From a virus, in the IMG/VR virus record IMGVR_UViG_3300035698_008781, positions 1 to 64,000 of that record: 64,000 nt of DNA; one strand, given 5' to 3'. The notes beneath the pieces are model-generated. The model searched no databases. It saw only the letters and a program-made list of their open reading frames with translations, and had not been told where the DNA came from. Shown one piece after another: positions 40,833 through 49,350 of this stretch. A program made the position numbers and the translations under genes. Position 1 is the first letter of the stretch. Each line of letters starts with the position of its first letter.

Positions 40833-42695
40833 ATGGAGTTAGATAAAAAGATTTTAAGTGATATTACAGTACATACTAAATACTCGAAGTATTTACCTAA
40901 ATTAGAAAGACGAGAAACATGGGATGAGCTTGTAACTAGAAATATGCAAATGCATATAGAAAAACATCCTGAACAAATTAAAGATATTACAGAAATATAT
41001 AAAAATTTTGTATATAACAAAAAAGTTTTACCTTCAATGCGTTCATTGCAATTTGGTGGTAAAGCTATTGAATTGAATAATGCAAGAATTTATAATTGTG
41101 CATTTTTACCAATTGATGATAATCGTAGTTTTAGTGAAACTATGTTTTTATTATTAGGAGGTACAGGTGTAGGATATAGTGTTCAAAATCATCATATTGA
41201 TAAATTACCTGAAATTAGAAAACCTGATTATAAGAAAAATAAGAAGTATGTAGTTCAGGATAGTATCATAGGATGGGCAGATGCTATTAAAATATTAATG
41301 AAGTCATATACTGGAACAGTACGTCAACATGTAAATTTTGATTTATCAGATATTAGACCTAAAGGTGCATTATTAGTAACTGCTGGAGGTAAAGCACCAG
41401 GACCAGAACCTTTAAGAATAGCTTTAGTTAAAATTGAAGCAATACTTAGAGAAAAAGAAGATGGTTCTAAATTAACAGATATTGAGTGTCATGATATTCA
41501 ATGTCATATTGCAGATGCTGTTCTTGCAGGGGGTATCAGACGTGCTGCCATGATAAGTTTATTTGATTTAGATAGTGATGTAATGTTGAATTGTAAAGCA
41601 GGTAATTGGTGGGAAAATAATCCACAAAGAGGTAGAGCTAATAACTCTGTTACTTTATTACGTCATAAAATTGATAAGAAAACTTTTGATAAAGTTTGGG
41701 AAAGAATTGAAGCATCAGGAAGTGGTGAACCAGGTATCTATCTTACAAATGATAGAGATTGGGGAACTAATCCATGTTGTGAAATTGCATTAAGACCTTA
41801 TCAATTTTGTAATCTTGTTGAAATTAATATGTCTAATATTGAATCACAAGAGGATTTAGATGCTAGAGCATCAGCAGCGTCATTTATAGCTACATTACAA
41901 GCAAGTTATACAGATTTTCACTATATTAGAGATATATGGAGAAAAAATACTGAAAAAGATGCTTTATTAGGTGTGTCTATGACAGGTATAGCTGCAGATA
42001 GTAATCTTGAATTGAATTTTGAACAAGCTTCAAATATTGTTAAATCTACTAATAAAAAATTAGCTGAACAAATAGGTATTAGAGTTGCAGCTAGAACAAC
42101 AGCTGTTAAACCTGCTGGAACTACATCATTAGTTGTAGGTTCATCATCAGGTATTCATGCTTGGCATAATGATTACTATATTCGTAGAATGAGGATTAAT
42201 AAAAATGAATCATTATATCAATATTTAGCAATTCATCATCCTGAATTATTAGAAGATGAATATTTTAGTCCTGATACAACTGCTGTAATTTCAGTACCAC
42301 AAAAAGCACCTGAAGGAGCTATTACAAGACATGAAACTACATTGGATTTACTTGAAAGAGTAAAACTTATTTCTAGAGATTGGGTTAAGACAGGACATAT
42401 TAAAGGTGAAAATACACATAATGTATCTTGTACTGTATCTGTAAGACCTGATGAATGGAAAATTATAGGTGAATGGATGTGGGCTAATAAGGAATATTAT
42501 AATGGATTATCTGTATTACCTTATAATGGTGGTACTTATAAACAAATGCCTTTTTCTGATTGTACAAAAGAAACATATGATGAGATGGTTAAACATTTAC
42601 ATAATATAGACATTACAAAAGTTATTGAAATGCAAGATGATACTAACCTTAGTGATAATATAGCTTGCGGACCAGATGGATGTGAAATTAAATAA
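40833..42695 (+). CDS. nrdJ: Class II (B12-dependent) ribonucleotide reductase
   Basis: A 620-residue monomeric adenosylcobalamin-dependent reductase. PSMRSLQFGG and NARIYNCAFLP hold the first active-site Cys, LLGGTGVGYSVQ and GGIRRAAMISLFD are class II signatures, NPCCEIAL carries the radical Cys, and VKPAGTTSLVVGSSSGIHAWH and SVLPYNGGTYKQMPF match the Lactobacillus-type enzyme. The C-terminal CGPDGC provides the CxxxxC shuttle pair. It makes dNTPs without a radical-generating subunit or oxygen, suiting an anaerobic or low-oxygen host. Confidence 0.92.
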   Translation: MELDKKILSDITVHTKYSKYLPKLERRETWDELVTRNMQMHIEKHPEQIKDITEIYKNFVYNKKVLPSMRSLQFGGKAIELNNARIYNCAFLPIDDNRSFSETMFLLLGGTGVGYSVQNHHIDKLPEIRKPDYKKNKKYVVQDSIIGWADAIKILMKSYTGTVRQHVNFDLSDIRPKGALLVTAGGKAPGPEPLRIALVKIEAILREKEDGSKLTDIECHDIQCHIADAVLAGGIRRAAMISLFDLDSDVMLNCKAGNWWENNPQRGRANNSVTLLRHKIDKKTFDKVWERIEASGSGEPGIYLTNDRDWGTNPCCEIALRPYQFCNLVEINMSNIESQEDLDARASAASFIATLQASYTDFHYIRDIWRKNTEKDALLGVSMTGIAADSNLELNFEQASNIVKSTNKKLAEQIGIRVAARTTAVKPAGTTSLVVGSSSGIHAWHNDYYIRRMRINKNESLYQYLAIHHPELLEDEYFSPDTTAVISVPQKAPEGAITRHETTLDLLERVKLISRDWVKTGHIKGENTHNVSCTVSVRPDEWKIIGEWMWANKEYYNGLSVLPYNGGTYKQMPFSDCTKETYDEMVKHLHNIDITKVIEMQDDTNLSDNIACGPDGCEIK

Positions 42696-42701
42696 TTAAG
42701 T

Positions 42702-43076
42702 ATGATAAACAGTAAATCAATAAGAAGTAATATAGGATATAAAGGTATATTCTTTGATAGAAATAATGGTAAATTTGAAGTTTAAGTTATAAATAAAAGT
42801 ACTACTCGCAAAATAACTAAAGATAAAGGAGGTCAGACATTACAGTTTATTCACAAAGAACCTAATGAAAGTAATGAATTAATTACTATTTCAGATGGTA
42901 CTACAAATGAAGAAGTTTTAGAAGTCCTCATTGACAGAATGAATTATTTAAATTCTAAATTTCCTTGTCTTGAAAATGAATTAGCAATAAATCATCTTGA
43001 TTTTGCGTTATTTCAATTAAATGAAAGAACCAGAAAAAGAATGGAAAGAAATGTTGAAGGAAAACATTTAAAATAA
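42702..43076 (+). pseudogene. Acb2/Tad1-like gene interrupted by an in-frame TAA
   Basis: The frame from ATG 42702 gives an AP2-like stretch (SNIGYKGIFFDRNNGKFEV), stops at TAA 42783-42785, and continues in the same frame. The second part, TTNEEVLEVLIDRMNYLNSK, FPCLENELAINHLDFALFQL and NERTRKRMERNVEGKH, has the pattern of the Acb2/Tad1 helical-hairpin domain, which sequesters cyclic nucleotides to block CBASS and related defences. No start codon precedes the second part. It may be a pseudogene, a readthrough product or a base error. Confidence 0.55.
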
Positions 43077-43117
43077 ATTAACCAAAGTGTGAAAAAAGGT
43101 TTATAGTAACACAATTT

Positions 43118-43228
43118 AAGACACCTCAGAAACCTTGAGAGACCCGAAATATAAGGAAATATAACATTTTAAAGGTAGAACCTTTAGTTAAATATTCAAA
43201 TATAGTGAAGCTGTAAGGTGTCTTTTTA
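43118..43228 (+). ncRNA. Small structured RNA candidate with intrinsic terminator
   Basis: AAGACACC (43118-43125) pairs with GGTGTCTT (43217-43224), followed by TTTAAT. Inside are CTCA...TGAG and AAAGGT-AGA-ACCTTT hairpins plus GAGACCCGAAATATAAGG. The outer stem with a T-run looks like a long terminator or small RNA. It lies between two genes with no reading frame. Class not recognised. Confidence 0.5.
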
Positions 43229-43242
43229 ATAAAAAAAACAAT

Positions 43243-43431
43243 ATGATATCAGATTGTAAAAACTTACAACCAAAAATTGAATCAGTTTTTGATGGTTTAT
43301 TCCAGGTGAAACAAGTTGCAGCTTTAAATTACTTAATCGATTTAGCCAACAAAGTAGATACAGTATTTGGAAAAAAATATCCAGAAATAGAAATTCATAA
43401 AGATAATCCTACTAATTTATATATACCATAA
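43243..43431 (+). CDS. Small hypothetical protein
   Basis: A 62-residue protein (KNLQPKIESVFDGLFQVKQV, AALNYLIDLANKV). Probably translated from the RNA that begins with the structured element. Family unknown. Confidence 0.5.
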   Translation: MISDCKNLQPKIESVFDGLFQVKQVAALNYLIDLANKVDTVFGKKYPEIEIHKDNPTNLYIP

Positions 43432-43432
43432 A

Positions 43433-43507
43433 ATGTTTAATAAAATTTTAACAAAAACTGAATTTTATTTATTTTTTAATGGTAAATTAATATATAAAAA
43501 TGGTTAA
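43433..43507 (+). CDS. Very small hypothetical protein
   Basis: A 24-residue frame (MFNKILTKTEFYLFFNGKLI) just downstream of the previous gene with matching A-rich context. Evidence is limited to position. Confidence 0.3.
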   Translation: MFNKILTKTEFYLFFNGKLIYKNG

Positions 43508-43544
43508 ATAATAATAGAAGTAAAATATTTCAAGATTATAAAAT

Positions 43545-44345
43545 ATGGAAGTAAAAAATAAAAGTAGAACATTAGTAATAGGTGATATTCACGGTAATCA
43601 TAAAGGTTTACTACAAGCTTTAGAGAGAAGTAATTTTGATTATAAAAATGACACACTAATTTCATTAGGAGATGTTGTAGATGGTCATGAAGAAAGCTTT
43701 GAAGTAGTTGAAACATTATTAGGTATTCCTAATTTAATAGCAATTAAAGGTAATCACGATGATTGGTTTAATATATGGTTAGAAACAGGAGTGAATCCTA
43801 GTAATTGGCAACAAGGTCAGAAAGCTACAGGATTGAGTTATTTAGAAAAATCTAGACCAGGTCAAACTTGGTGGGATCTAAAATCAAAAAGTCCTATATT
43901 AATGGAAGCTATTAAAACTAATGACATTCCAGACAATCATATTGAATTTTTTAAAAATCAAAAACACTATTATATAGATGAACAAAATAGATTATTTGTT
44001 CATGGAGGATTTAATAGACATTATCCATTAGAAGAACAAGGGGATATTCTATGGTGGGACAGAGATTTATGGAGTCAAGCATTAAGTTATGAAGGAATGA
44101 CTAGAGGACCTTTAGATAAAAAACCTGGATTTAAAATGTTAGGTGACTACAAAGAAGTGTTTATAGGTCATACATCTACTCAATTTTGGAATGTAAATAC
44201 ACCAATGAAAGCTGCTAATATCTATAATTTAGATACAGGTGGAGGATGGATTGGTTATATTACAATAATGGATGTTGATACAAAAGAATATTGGCAATCA
44301 GATGATGCAAAAACTTTGTATCCAGAATTTAAAGGAAGAAACTAA
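43545..44345 (+). CDS. Metallophosphatase (calcineurin-like)
   Basis: A 266-residue phosphoesterase: LVIGDIHGNHKGLLQAL (D-x-H), LISLGDVVDGHEE (G-D-x-x-D), AIKGNHDDWFN (G-N-H-D) and later FVHGGFN and GHTSTQF (H and G-H-x-x). All metal ligands of a dinuclear centre are present. Such enzymes resemble lambda protein phosphatase and PrpE. Substrate could be phosphoprotein, RNA end or nucleotide. Confidence 0.88.
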   Translation: MEVKNKSRTLVIGDIHGNHKGLLQALERSNFDYKNDTLISLGDVVDGHEESFEVVETLLGIPNLIAIKGNHDDWFNIWLETGVNPSNWQQGQKATGLSYLEKSRPGQTWWDLKSKSPILMEAIKTNDIPDNHIEFFKNQKHYYIDEQNRLFVHGGFNRHYPLEEQGDILWWDRDLWSQALSYEGMTRGPLDKKPGFKMLGDYKEVFIGHTSTQFWNVNTPMKAANIYNLDTGGGWIGYITIMDVDTKEYWQSDDAKTLYPEFKGRN

Positions 44346-44359
44346 AAAAAAGTAAGAAT

Positions 44360-45124
44360 ATGTTATTACCACAAAAGAAAGTGAGTGCAAGTAGAAAAAA
44401 TCCAAAAAAATTAATTATATTTAGTAAACCTAAGTCTGGGAAGACAAGTAGTTTAGCTGAATTAGAAGATAATTTTATTGTAGATTTAGAAGGAGGTTCT
44501 GAATATGTGGATGCATTAAAGGTTAATGTACCTAAAACAGCTGAAGAAAATGGTGAATCACCGTTAGAAGTTGTTAAACAAATTGTTAAAGAATTAAACG
44601 AAGTTAAAAACAAAACTGGTAAAAATCCATATAAAAGAATTACATTAGATACTATTACAGTATTAGAAGAATTAATTCTTCCAATGGCAGCTGACATGTA
44701 TAGAGCAACTCCTATGGGTTCATCATGGGCTGGTAGCGATGTAAGAAAATTACCTAATGGAGCAGGTTATGCTTATACTAGAGATGCCTTTTTCTTTGTA
44801 GTTAATCAATTTGAAAGAGTTTGTGATACATTAATTTTAGTAGGTCACGTTAAACGTAAAAGTATCTCAATAGGAGATGGTGAAATTGATGAAAAATCAT
44901 TACATTTAACAGGTCAAACACCTACGATGGTTTCAGCTGATGCTGATGCTATTGCATATCTTTATAGAGAAGATAACCAAACTATATTAGATTTTGAACC
45001 ATCATCAAGCGTAATTGCTGGTGCAAGATGTGAACATCTTAGAGGTAAAAAAATAGTAGTTGCTGAAAGTAATGAAGAAGGTAAAGTTGTTGTAGATTGG
45101 AGCAAAGTCTTTATTAAAGAATAA
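44360..45124 (+). CDS. Sak4-like RecA-family ATPase
   Basis: A 254-residue ATPase: Walker A FSKPKSGKTSSLAEL (near 17-31), NFIVDLEGGSEYVDAL, ITLDTITVLEELIL (Walker B region), and CDTLILVGHVKRKSI. This is the pattern of phage Sak4/AAA-24 recombinases, which assist single-strand annealing. It is followed by a probable ssDNA-binding protein, a frequent pairing. Confidence 0.8.
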   Translation: MLLPQKKVSASRKNPKKLIIFSKPKSGKTSSLAELEDNFIVDLEGGSEYVDALKVNVPKTAEENGESPLEVVKQIVKELNEVKNKTGKNPYKRITLDTITVLEELILPMAADMYRATPMGSSWAGSDVRKLPNGAGYAYTRDAFFFVVNQFERVCDTLILVGHVKRKSISIGDGEIDEKSLHLTGQTPTMVSADADAIAYLYREDNQTILDFEPSSSVIAGARCEHLRGKKIVVAESNEEGKVVVDWSKVFIKE

Positions 45125-45189
45125 TTAAATGGTTAGACTTCCATTTAAAAAGTCAATTTTAAACAATAATAAATATAAAAATCAAAAGT

Positions 45190-45789
45190 ATGTTTCAATT
45201 CGGAAAAGATCAAGTAAATGAAGGTGGAAATGGTGTTGCAATTTTTAATGATGGTAACGCAGGTAGAGTAACTAATGTAACTTTAGAAGTTAAAAAGAAA
45301 GATGTTGATTATCAAGATGAAGGTAAAAATAAACCTGATTATCAGGTAGTATATACTGATTCAAATGGTTCTTCTACAAATGAAGGATTTTATTACTTGA
45401 ATGAAGCTAAACATAATTCTCAATACACAACATTTGAGAAAGCTGTTGAAAAACAATGGAATAAAATGGCAGCAATTGTTATTGCAGCTGATGGTGATCC
45501 TACAATTAATGCTTCTACACCAGTAGAAATGTTAGATCAAATGGCAATTAAAGTGAAAACTGACGTAGTTGGTAAATCATTCAATGTTCTTACCAATTAT
45601 GGTACAACTTCTTCACCAAAGAAGTATTTACAAATTAGATCTTGGACTCCATTTATTGAGTCAGCAAGTGTATCTGCAGAAAATACTAAACTTAAACCAG
45701 GTAATTTAGACCAATTAGATAGATTAGTACCAGATGCTAATACTGGTGGTGGTGCTTCTACAGAAGGTACAATGCCAGGATGGGTATAA
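45190..45789 (+). CDS. Probable single-stranded DNA-binding protein
   Basis: A 199-residue beta-rich protein (VAIFNDGNAGRVTNVTLEVK; YLQIRSWTPFIESASV) with a flexible Gly/Ser-rich C-terminal tail ending EGTMPGWV. Fold pattern, position after the Sak4-like ATPase and its own terminator suggest a phage SSB, but no OB-fold signature is unequivocal. Confidence 0.6.
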   Translation: MFQFGKDQVNEGGNGVAIFNDGNAGRVTNVTLEVKKKDVDYQDEGKNKPDYQVVYTDSNGSSTNEGFYYLNEAKHNSQYTTFEKAVEKQWNKMAAIVIAADGDPTINASTPVEMLDQMAIKVKTDVVGKSFNVLTNYGTTSSPKKYLQIRSWTPFIESASVSAENTKLKPGNLDQLDRLVPDANTGGGASTEGTMPGWV

Positions 45790-45802
45790 TATTAAATATA
45801 AG

Positions 45803-45830
45803 AAGAGGGTGTAAAAACCCTCTTTTTTAT
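45803..45830 (+). terminator. Rho-independent terminator
   Basis: AAGAGGGT-GTAAAA-ACCCTCTT followed by TTTT. It ends the recombination/nucleotide transcript. Confidence 0.88.
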
Positions 45831-45844
45831 TAAATTAAAAAAAT

Positions 45845-45988
45845 ATGATTATATATATAATTTTTGCAATAATTAATTATATTATTTGTAAAGTTCTTAG
45901 AAATAGAATTAATTCAAATAAAATTGAAGAAATTAATTATTTACTACTAAAACAAATATTAATATCAAAATTAAAACAGAATGTCTAA
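45845..45988 (+). CDS. Small membrane protein
   Basis: A 47-residue frame with a hydrophobic N-terminus (MIIYIIFAIINYIICKVL) and a basic/coiled rest. It overlaps the next small gene by 8 bases. Confidence 0.45.
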   Translation: MIIYIIFAIINYIICKVLRNRINSNKIEEINYLLLKQILISKLKQNV

Positions 45989-46142
45989 AAAAATAATAAA
46001 ACAAACTAATAAAGAAATTAAACAAATTTTAAAAACTTTAGATAATTTGGATATAAAAAATAAAAAACCTATTGATTTTTTAAAGACAATTCCTATAAAT
46101 GAATTTAGGTTAAATGGTAAAGTAAGATATGTACAATTTTAA
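45981..46142 (+). CDS. Small basic protein before primase
   Basis: A 53-residue Lys-rich frame (MSKKIIKQTNKEIKQILKTL). It overlaps the primase start by 14 bases, suggesting coupled translation. Function unknown. Confidence 0.5.
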   Translation: MSKKIIKQTNKEIKQILKTLDNLDIKNKKPIDFLKTIPINEFRLNGKVRYVQF

Positions 46143-47163
46143 AGTAAAGACATTTATAAGTGAAGAATCTATATTACATCATGTATCAGATTATGATATT
46201 TTTAGATATTATATAGGTGATTTCAAAATAGGTAAATCTTTCAATTCACCATTAAGAAAAGATAGTCATGCATCGTTTAACATAGGTTATAACCCTGTGA
46301 CTAATAGATTGTATTGTAATGATTATATATTAGGTGGTGGGAACTTTATAACGTTTGTTATACATAAATTCAACTTATCTTATAGAGAAGCGTGTAATAA
46401 AATAGTTATTGATTTAAATTTAGAAGATCACTTTTATCTATTTAATGTAGAAAAAATAATTGTTAAAGAAAATAAACAATTCGTAAAAAGCAATGATGGT
46501 GATATTAAAAAGTTTAAAGAAGAAACTAAGTTATCAGCTAAATTAAGAAACTGGGAACAATATGATTATGAATTTTGGAAACAATTTAATGTTTCAAAAG
46601 AAATGTTAAAATTTTACAACGTTCATCCTGCAGAGTATTCAATGATTGGTGATAAAATTTTTAAATTAGATAAATATGCGTATGTATTTATTGAAAATAA
46701 AGATAATGATAGAACATTAACTATTTATCAACCTTATAGTAATATTCAAAAATGGACAAAAAATCATGATGCATCTGTATGGTATGGTTGGGATCAACTT
46801 CCTGATAGAGCTGAAAAATTAATAATAACTAAATCAAGAAAAGATATAATGTCAATTCTTGAAACAACAGGTATACCTTCAACAGGTTTACAAAATGAAA
46901 AGATTATACCTAAAGAACATGTATTACAAGAATTAAAAAATAGATTTGGATTAATATATGTACTTTATGATAATGATTTTGATAAACCAGTAAATTGGGG
47001 AAGAGAATTTGGTGAAAAATTTTCTAATGAATGTAATATATTTCAAATAGAAATACCAGATGAATATCAATCAAAAGACTTCAGTGATTTAATAGTAAAT
47101 CATGGTGTAGAAAAAGCAAAAAATGTGTTATTAAAATTAGTAGATGACGCATTACCATTTTAA
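46129..47163 (+). CDS. DnaG-like primase
   Basis: A 344-residue primase. The N-terminal part has the DnaG-type N-lobe pattern (FNSPLRKDSHASFNIGYN, RLYCNDYILGGGNFITFV) but lacks the cysteine zinc motif. The TOPRIM domain has KLIITKSRKDIMSIL and GLIYVLYDNDFDKPVNWG (D-x-D-x-x) with acidic ligands, ending SKDFSDLIVNHG. It would lay down primers for the phage polymerase at the DnaB helicase fork. Confidence 0.82.
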   Translation: MYNFKVKTFISEESILHHVSDYDIFRYYIGDFKIGKSFNSPLRKDSHASFNIGYNPVTNRLYCNDYILGGGNFITFVIHKFNLSYREACNKIVIDLNLEDHFYLFNVEKIIVKENKQFVKSNDGDIKKFKEETKLSAKLRNWEQYDYEFWKQFNVSKEMLKFYNVHPAEYSMIGDKIFKLDKYAYVFIENKDNDRTLTIYQPYSNIQKWTKNHDASVWYGWDQLPDRAEKLIITKSRKDIMSILETTGIPSTGLQNEKIIPKEHVLQELKNRFGLIYVLYDNDFDKPVNWGREFGEKFSNECNIFQIEIPDEYQSKDFSDLIVNHGVEKAKNVLLKLVDDALPF

Positions 47164-47173
47164 AAAGAAAACA

Positions 47174-47557
47174 ATGAGTAAAAACAAACAAGAGTACTAT
47201 TTTGTATATGGTACATTAAAAAGAGGACATGGTAATTGTCAAAGAGTATTTGGTAATTCTTTAACTGCAGAATTTGTAGAAGAAGCTATTACAGAACCTA
47301 AGTTTAATTTATATAATTTAGGACCTTTTCCTGGAGTAACTGAAAATGGTACAACAGCTATTCATGGTGAAATATGGTCTGTTTCAGATGATGAAACTAA
47401 ACAAAGATTAGATAGTTTAGAAGGTTATAATTCTTCATCACCTAAAAGTGGATTATATAACAAAAATACAATTTTAGTAAACAATAAAAATGTAAATATC
47501 TATTTAATTAATAGAGAAATTAGTAAAAACAAATTAGAAAACGGAAAATGGAATTAA
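47174..47557 (+). CDS. GGCT/AIG2-like cyclotransferase
   Basis: A 127-residue gamma-glutamylcyclotransferase-fold protein from the ATG at 47174: YYFVYGTLKRGHGNCQRV (the YGTL signature), FPGVTENGTTAIHGEIWSV and LDSLEGYN with the conserved Glu. Family members release or form 5-oxoproline from gamma-glutamyl amines. It opens a run of amidoligase and amidotransferase genes, where it may trim or reverse gamma-glutamyl ligation. Confidence 0.82.
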   Translation: MSKNKQEYYFVYGTLKRGHGNCQRVFGNSLTAEFVEEAITEPKFNLYNLGPFPGVTENGTTAIHGEIWSVSDDETKQRLDSLEGYNSSSPKSGLYNKNTILVNNKNVNIYLINREISKNKLENGKWN

Positions 47558-48588
47558 TTAAAGTAAGAGACATAGATTTAATTCATGATAAAAAAGAATT
47601 TAAATGGGATACAGCTGAAGCATATACTACAATTATTTATTATGGGGATCAAAGAAAATGTTCTTCAAGAAGAAATATTTATGATAATGAATACTGTGGA
47701 TTAGGTTGTTGCACGTCAGCAGCTGATCAAATATATGGTTCTAATATAAATATAGGTGAATTTATGATAGTAAAATATAAGTTATCATCATTACCTTCTA
47801 CGTATCGTGAATTATCTTTCATTAAAAAATGGATTAAATTTATAAATGATACATTTAGTTTTGCTAAATTAGAAATAGTAGGTTATAATGGTAAAGAAAC
47901 TAAATCTGAAAATAGTAGATTAGCTTTACATAATTATTCTTTAGAAGTAAGTGATAATGCTGTTTATATTTTAATAAATAAAACTTTCTTACAGACTGGT
48001 AATAGAAACTATAAAAATTTATTACTTTTATCTTTAGTTAGATATTTAAGTAATTCTGAATATATAATGTTACCTTATGATATTTTAAGATTAAGAAAAT
48101 TAAAATCTTTAAGTCATTTATCAAATTGGGATGTAATGAATATTGCAAGAATGGCATGTACTTTCAATACAGGACCTCATGATTATTCTAAATCATTTCC
48201 ATATTTAAGAGATTATAGATCACCAATGTATAATTCTTTAATAAATCTATATGTATATAATAATTTAAATGATGTTACTTTAAAATTGTCACAAGGTTAT
48301 ATGCAAAATAAATCAGTAAAAAAATATGATAAAAAAGGAAATTGTATGCTTATAAAAATTTCACCTTTATATTTAATGCATTTATTTCAAAACAAACAAT
48401 ATTTAAAAATTTATAATTTACTTAATGATGAAAAATATTATACTAATGATGCTGAAAATTATTATAGATATGTAGCATTAGTTCATGGGATTAATAATTA
48501 TAACGATTTATCTGATAGTTATGACTTTTTCAATAGAATAAATAAAACTTTTAATTATAAAGAATATGCGAAAAAATATATTAAATAA
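47548..48588 (+). CDS. Hypothetical protein in amidoligase cluster
   Basis: A 346-residue protein. It overlaps the GGCT gene by 10 bases and the amidoligase by 23, so it belongs to the same unit. N-terminal part has CGLGCCTSAADQIYGS (cysteine-rich) near residues 51-66; the rest is helical with many Tyr and Asn. It might be a substrate or partner of the ligases. Not recognised. Confidence 0.6.
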   Translation: MELIKVRDIDLIHDKKEFKWDTAEAYTTIIYYGDQRKCSSRRNIYDNEYCGLGCCTSAADQIYGSNINIGEFMIVKYKLSSLPSTYRELSFIKKWIKFINDTFSFAKLEIVGYNGKETKSENSRLALHNYSLEVSDNAVYILINKTFLQTGNRNYKNLLLLSLVRYLSNSEYIMLPYDILRLRKLKSLSHLSNWDVMNIARMACTFNTGPHDYSKSFPYLRDYRSPMYNSLINLYVYNNLNDVTLKLSQGYMQNKSVKKYDKKGNCMLIKISPLYLMHLFQNKQYLKIYNLLNDEKYYTNDAENYYRYVALVHGINNYNDLSDSYDFFNRINKTFNYKEYAKKYIK

Positions 48589-49342
48589 TATAACAATAGG
48601 TTCTGATTTAGAATTATTTATAAAAAGTAAAGAAACTGGTAAATTATCATCAGCTATTGGTATGTTTGGTGGTACAAAAGAAGAACCTAGATATATAGGT
48701 GAAGGATGTTATGTTCAAGAAGATAATATTTTATTAGAAGCTAATATACCTCCTGTCACAACATTTAATGATTTTCATAAAAGTATTGAATATATCAAGA
48801 ACTATGTTACTGAAAATTATCCAGATGTTGAATTATTATATACATCAAGTGAAAAACCAAGTTTAATGTTATTATCAGATGATAAAGCTAGAGAGTTTGG
48901 TTGTGATCCTGTATTAATAATTGACTATAACGAAGATGGAGATGTTGTACCAGATATGGATTTTGAATTGGGAATTGAAAATAAAAAAAATTCTAATTTA
49001 AGAACAGGTGGTTTTCATATACACTTTGGTTATGAAGAACCTAACATTGAAACAAGTAGAGAAATAGTTAAACTTTTTGAAAAAAATGTAACACTACCTT
49101 TATTAAAATTTGATGTAGATAAACATAATAGAAGACAAAGTTATGGTAAAGCTGGTGAATATAGAATAAAACCATATGGTTTAGAATGTAGATCTTTAGG
49201 AAGTGCTTTACTTAAAGATGAAAATACTTTGAAAATGGTTTGGGATGGTGTTCAAAAAACAATATCTGAATTTAATCAAGGTGAAAGAGTATCAAAGCAA
49301 GAATTTGAAATAATAAAAGAATTAATTAACACACATAAATAA
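48566..49342 (+). CDS. Phage amidoligase (phiEco32 type)
   Basis: A 258-residue protein with the glutamine-synthetase-like COOH-NH2 ligase pattern of phage phiEco32: ITIGSDLELFIKSKETG (E-x-E/D-type metal residues), VQEDNILLEANIPP (N-x-x-x-E), RTGGFHIHFGYEEP (G-G-x-H-I-H), KAGEYRIKPYGLECRSLGSA (E-x-R-x-x). These enzymes join amines to carboxylates with ATP. Partner genes (GATase, second amidoligase, ATP-grasp, GGCT) occur in the same cluster. Confidence 0.82.
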   Translation: MRKNILNNITIGSDLELFIKSKETGKLSSAIGMFGGTKEEPRYIGEGCYVQEDNILLEANIPPVTTFNDFHKSIEYIKNYVTENYPDVELLYTSSEKPSLMLLSDDKAREFGCDPVLIIDYNEDGDVVPDMDFELGIENKKNSNLRTGGFHIHFGYEEPNIETSREIVKLFEKNVTLPLLKFDVDKHNRRQSYGKAGEYRIKPYGLECRSLGSALLKDENTLKMVWDGVQKTISEFNQGERVSKQEFEIIKELINTHK

Positions 49343-49350
49343 AAACAATA

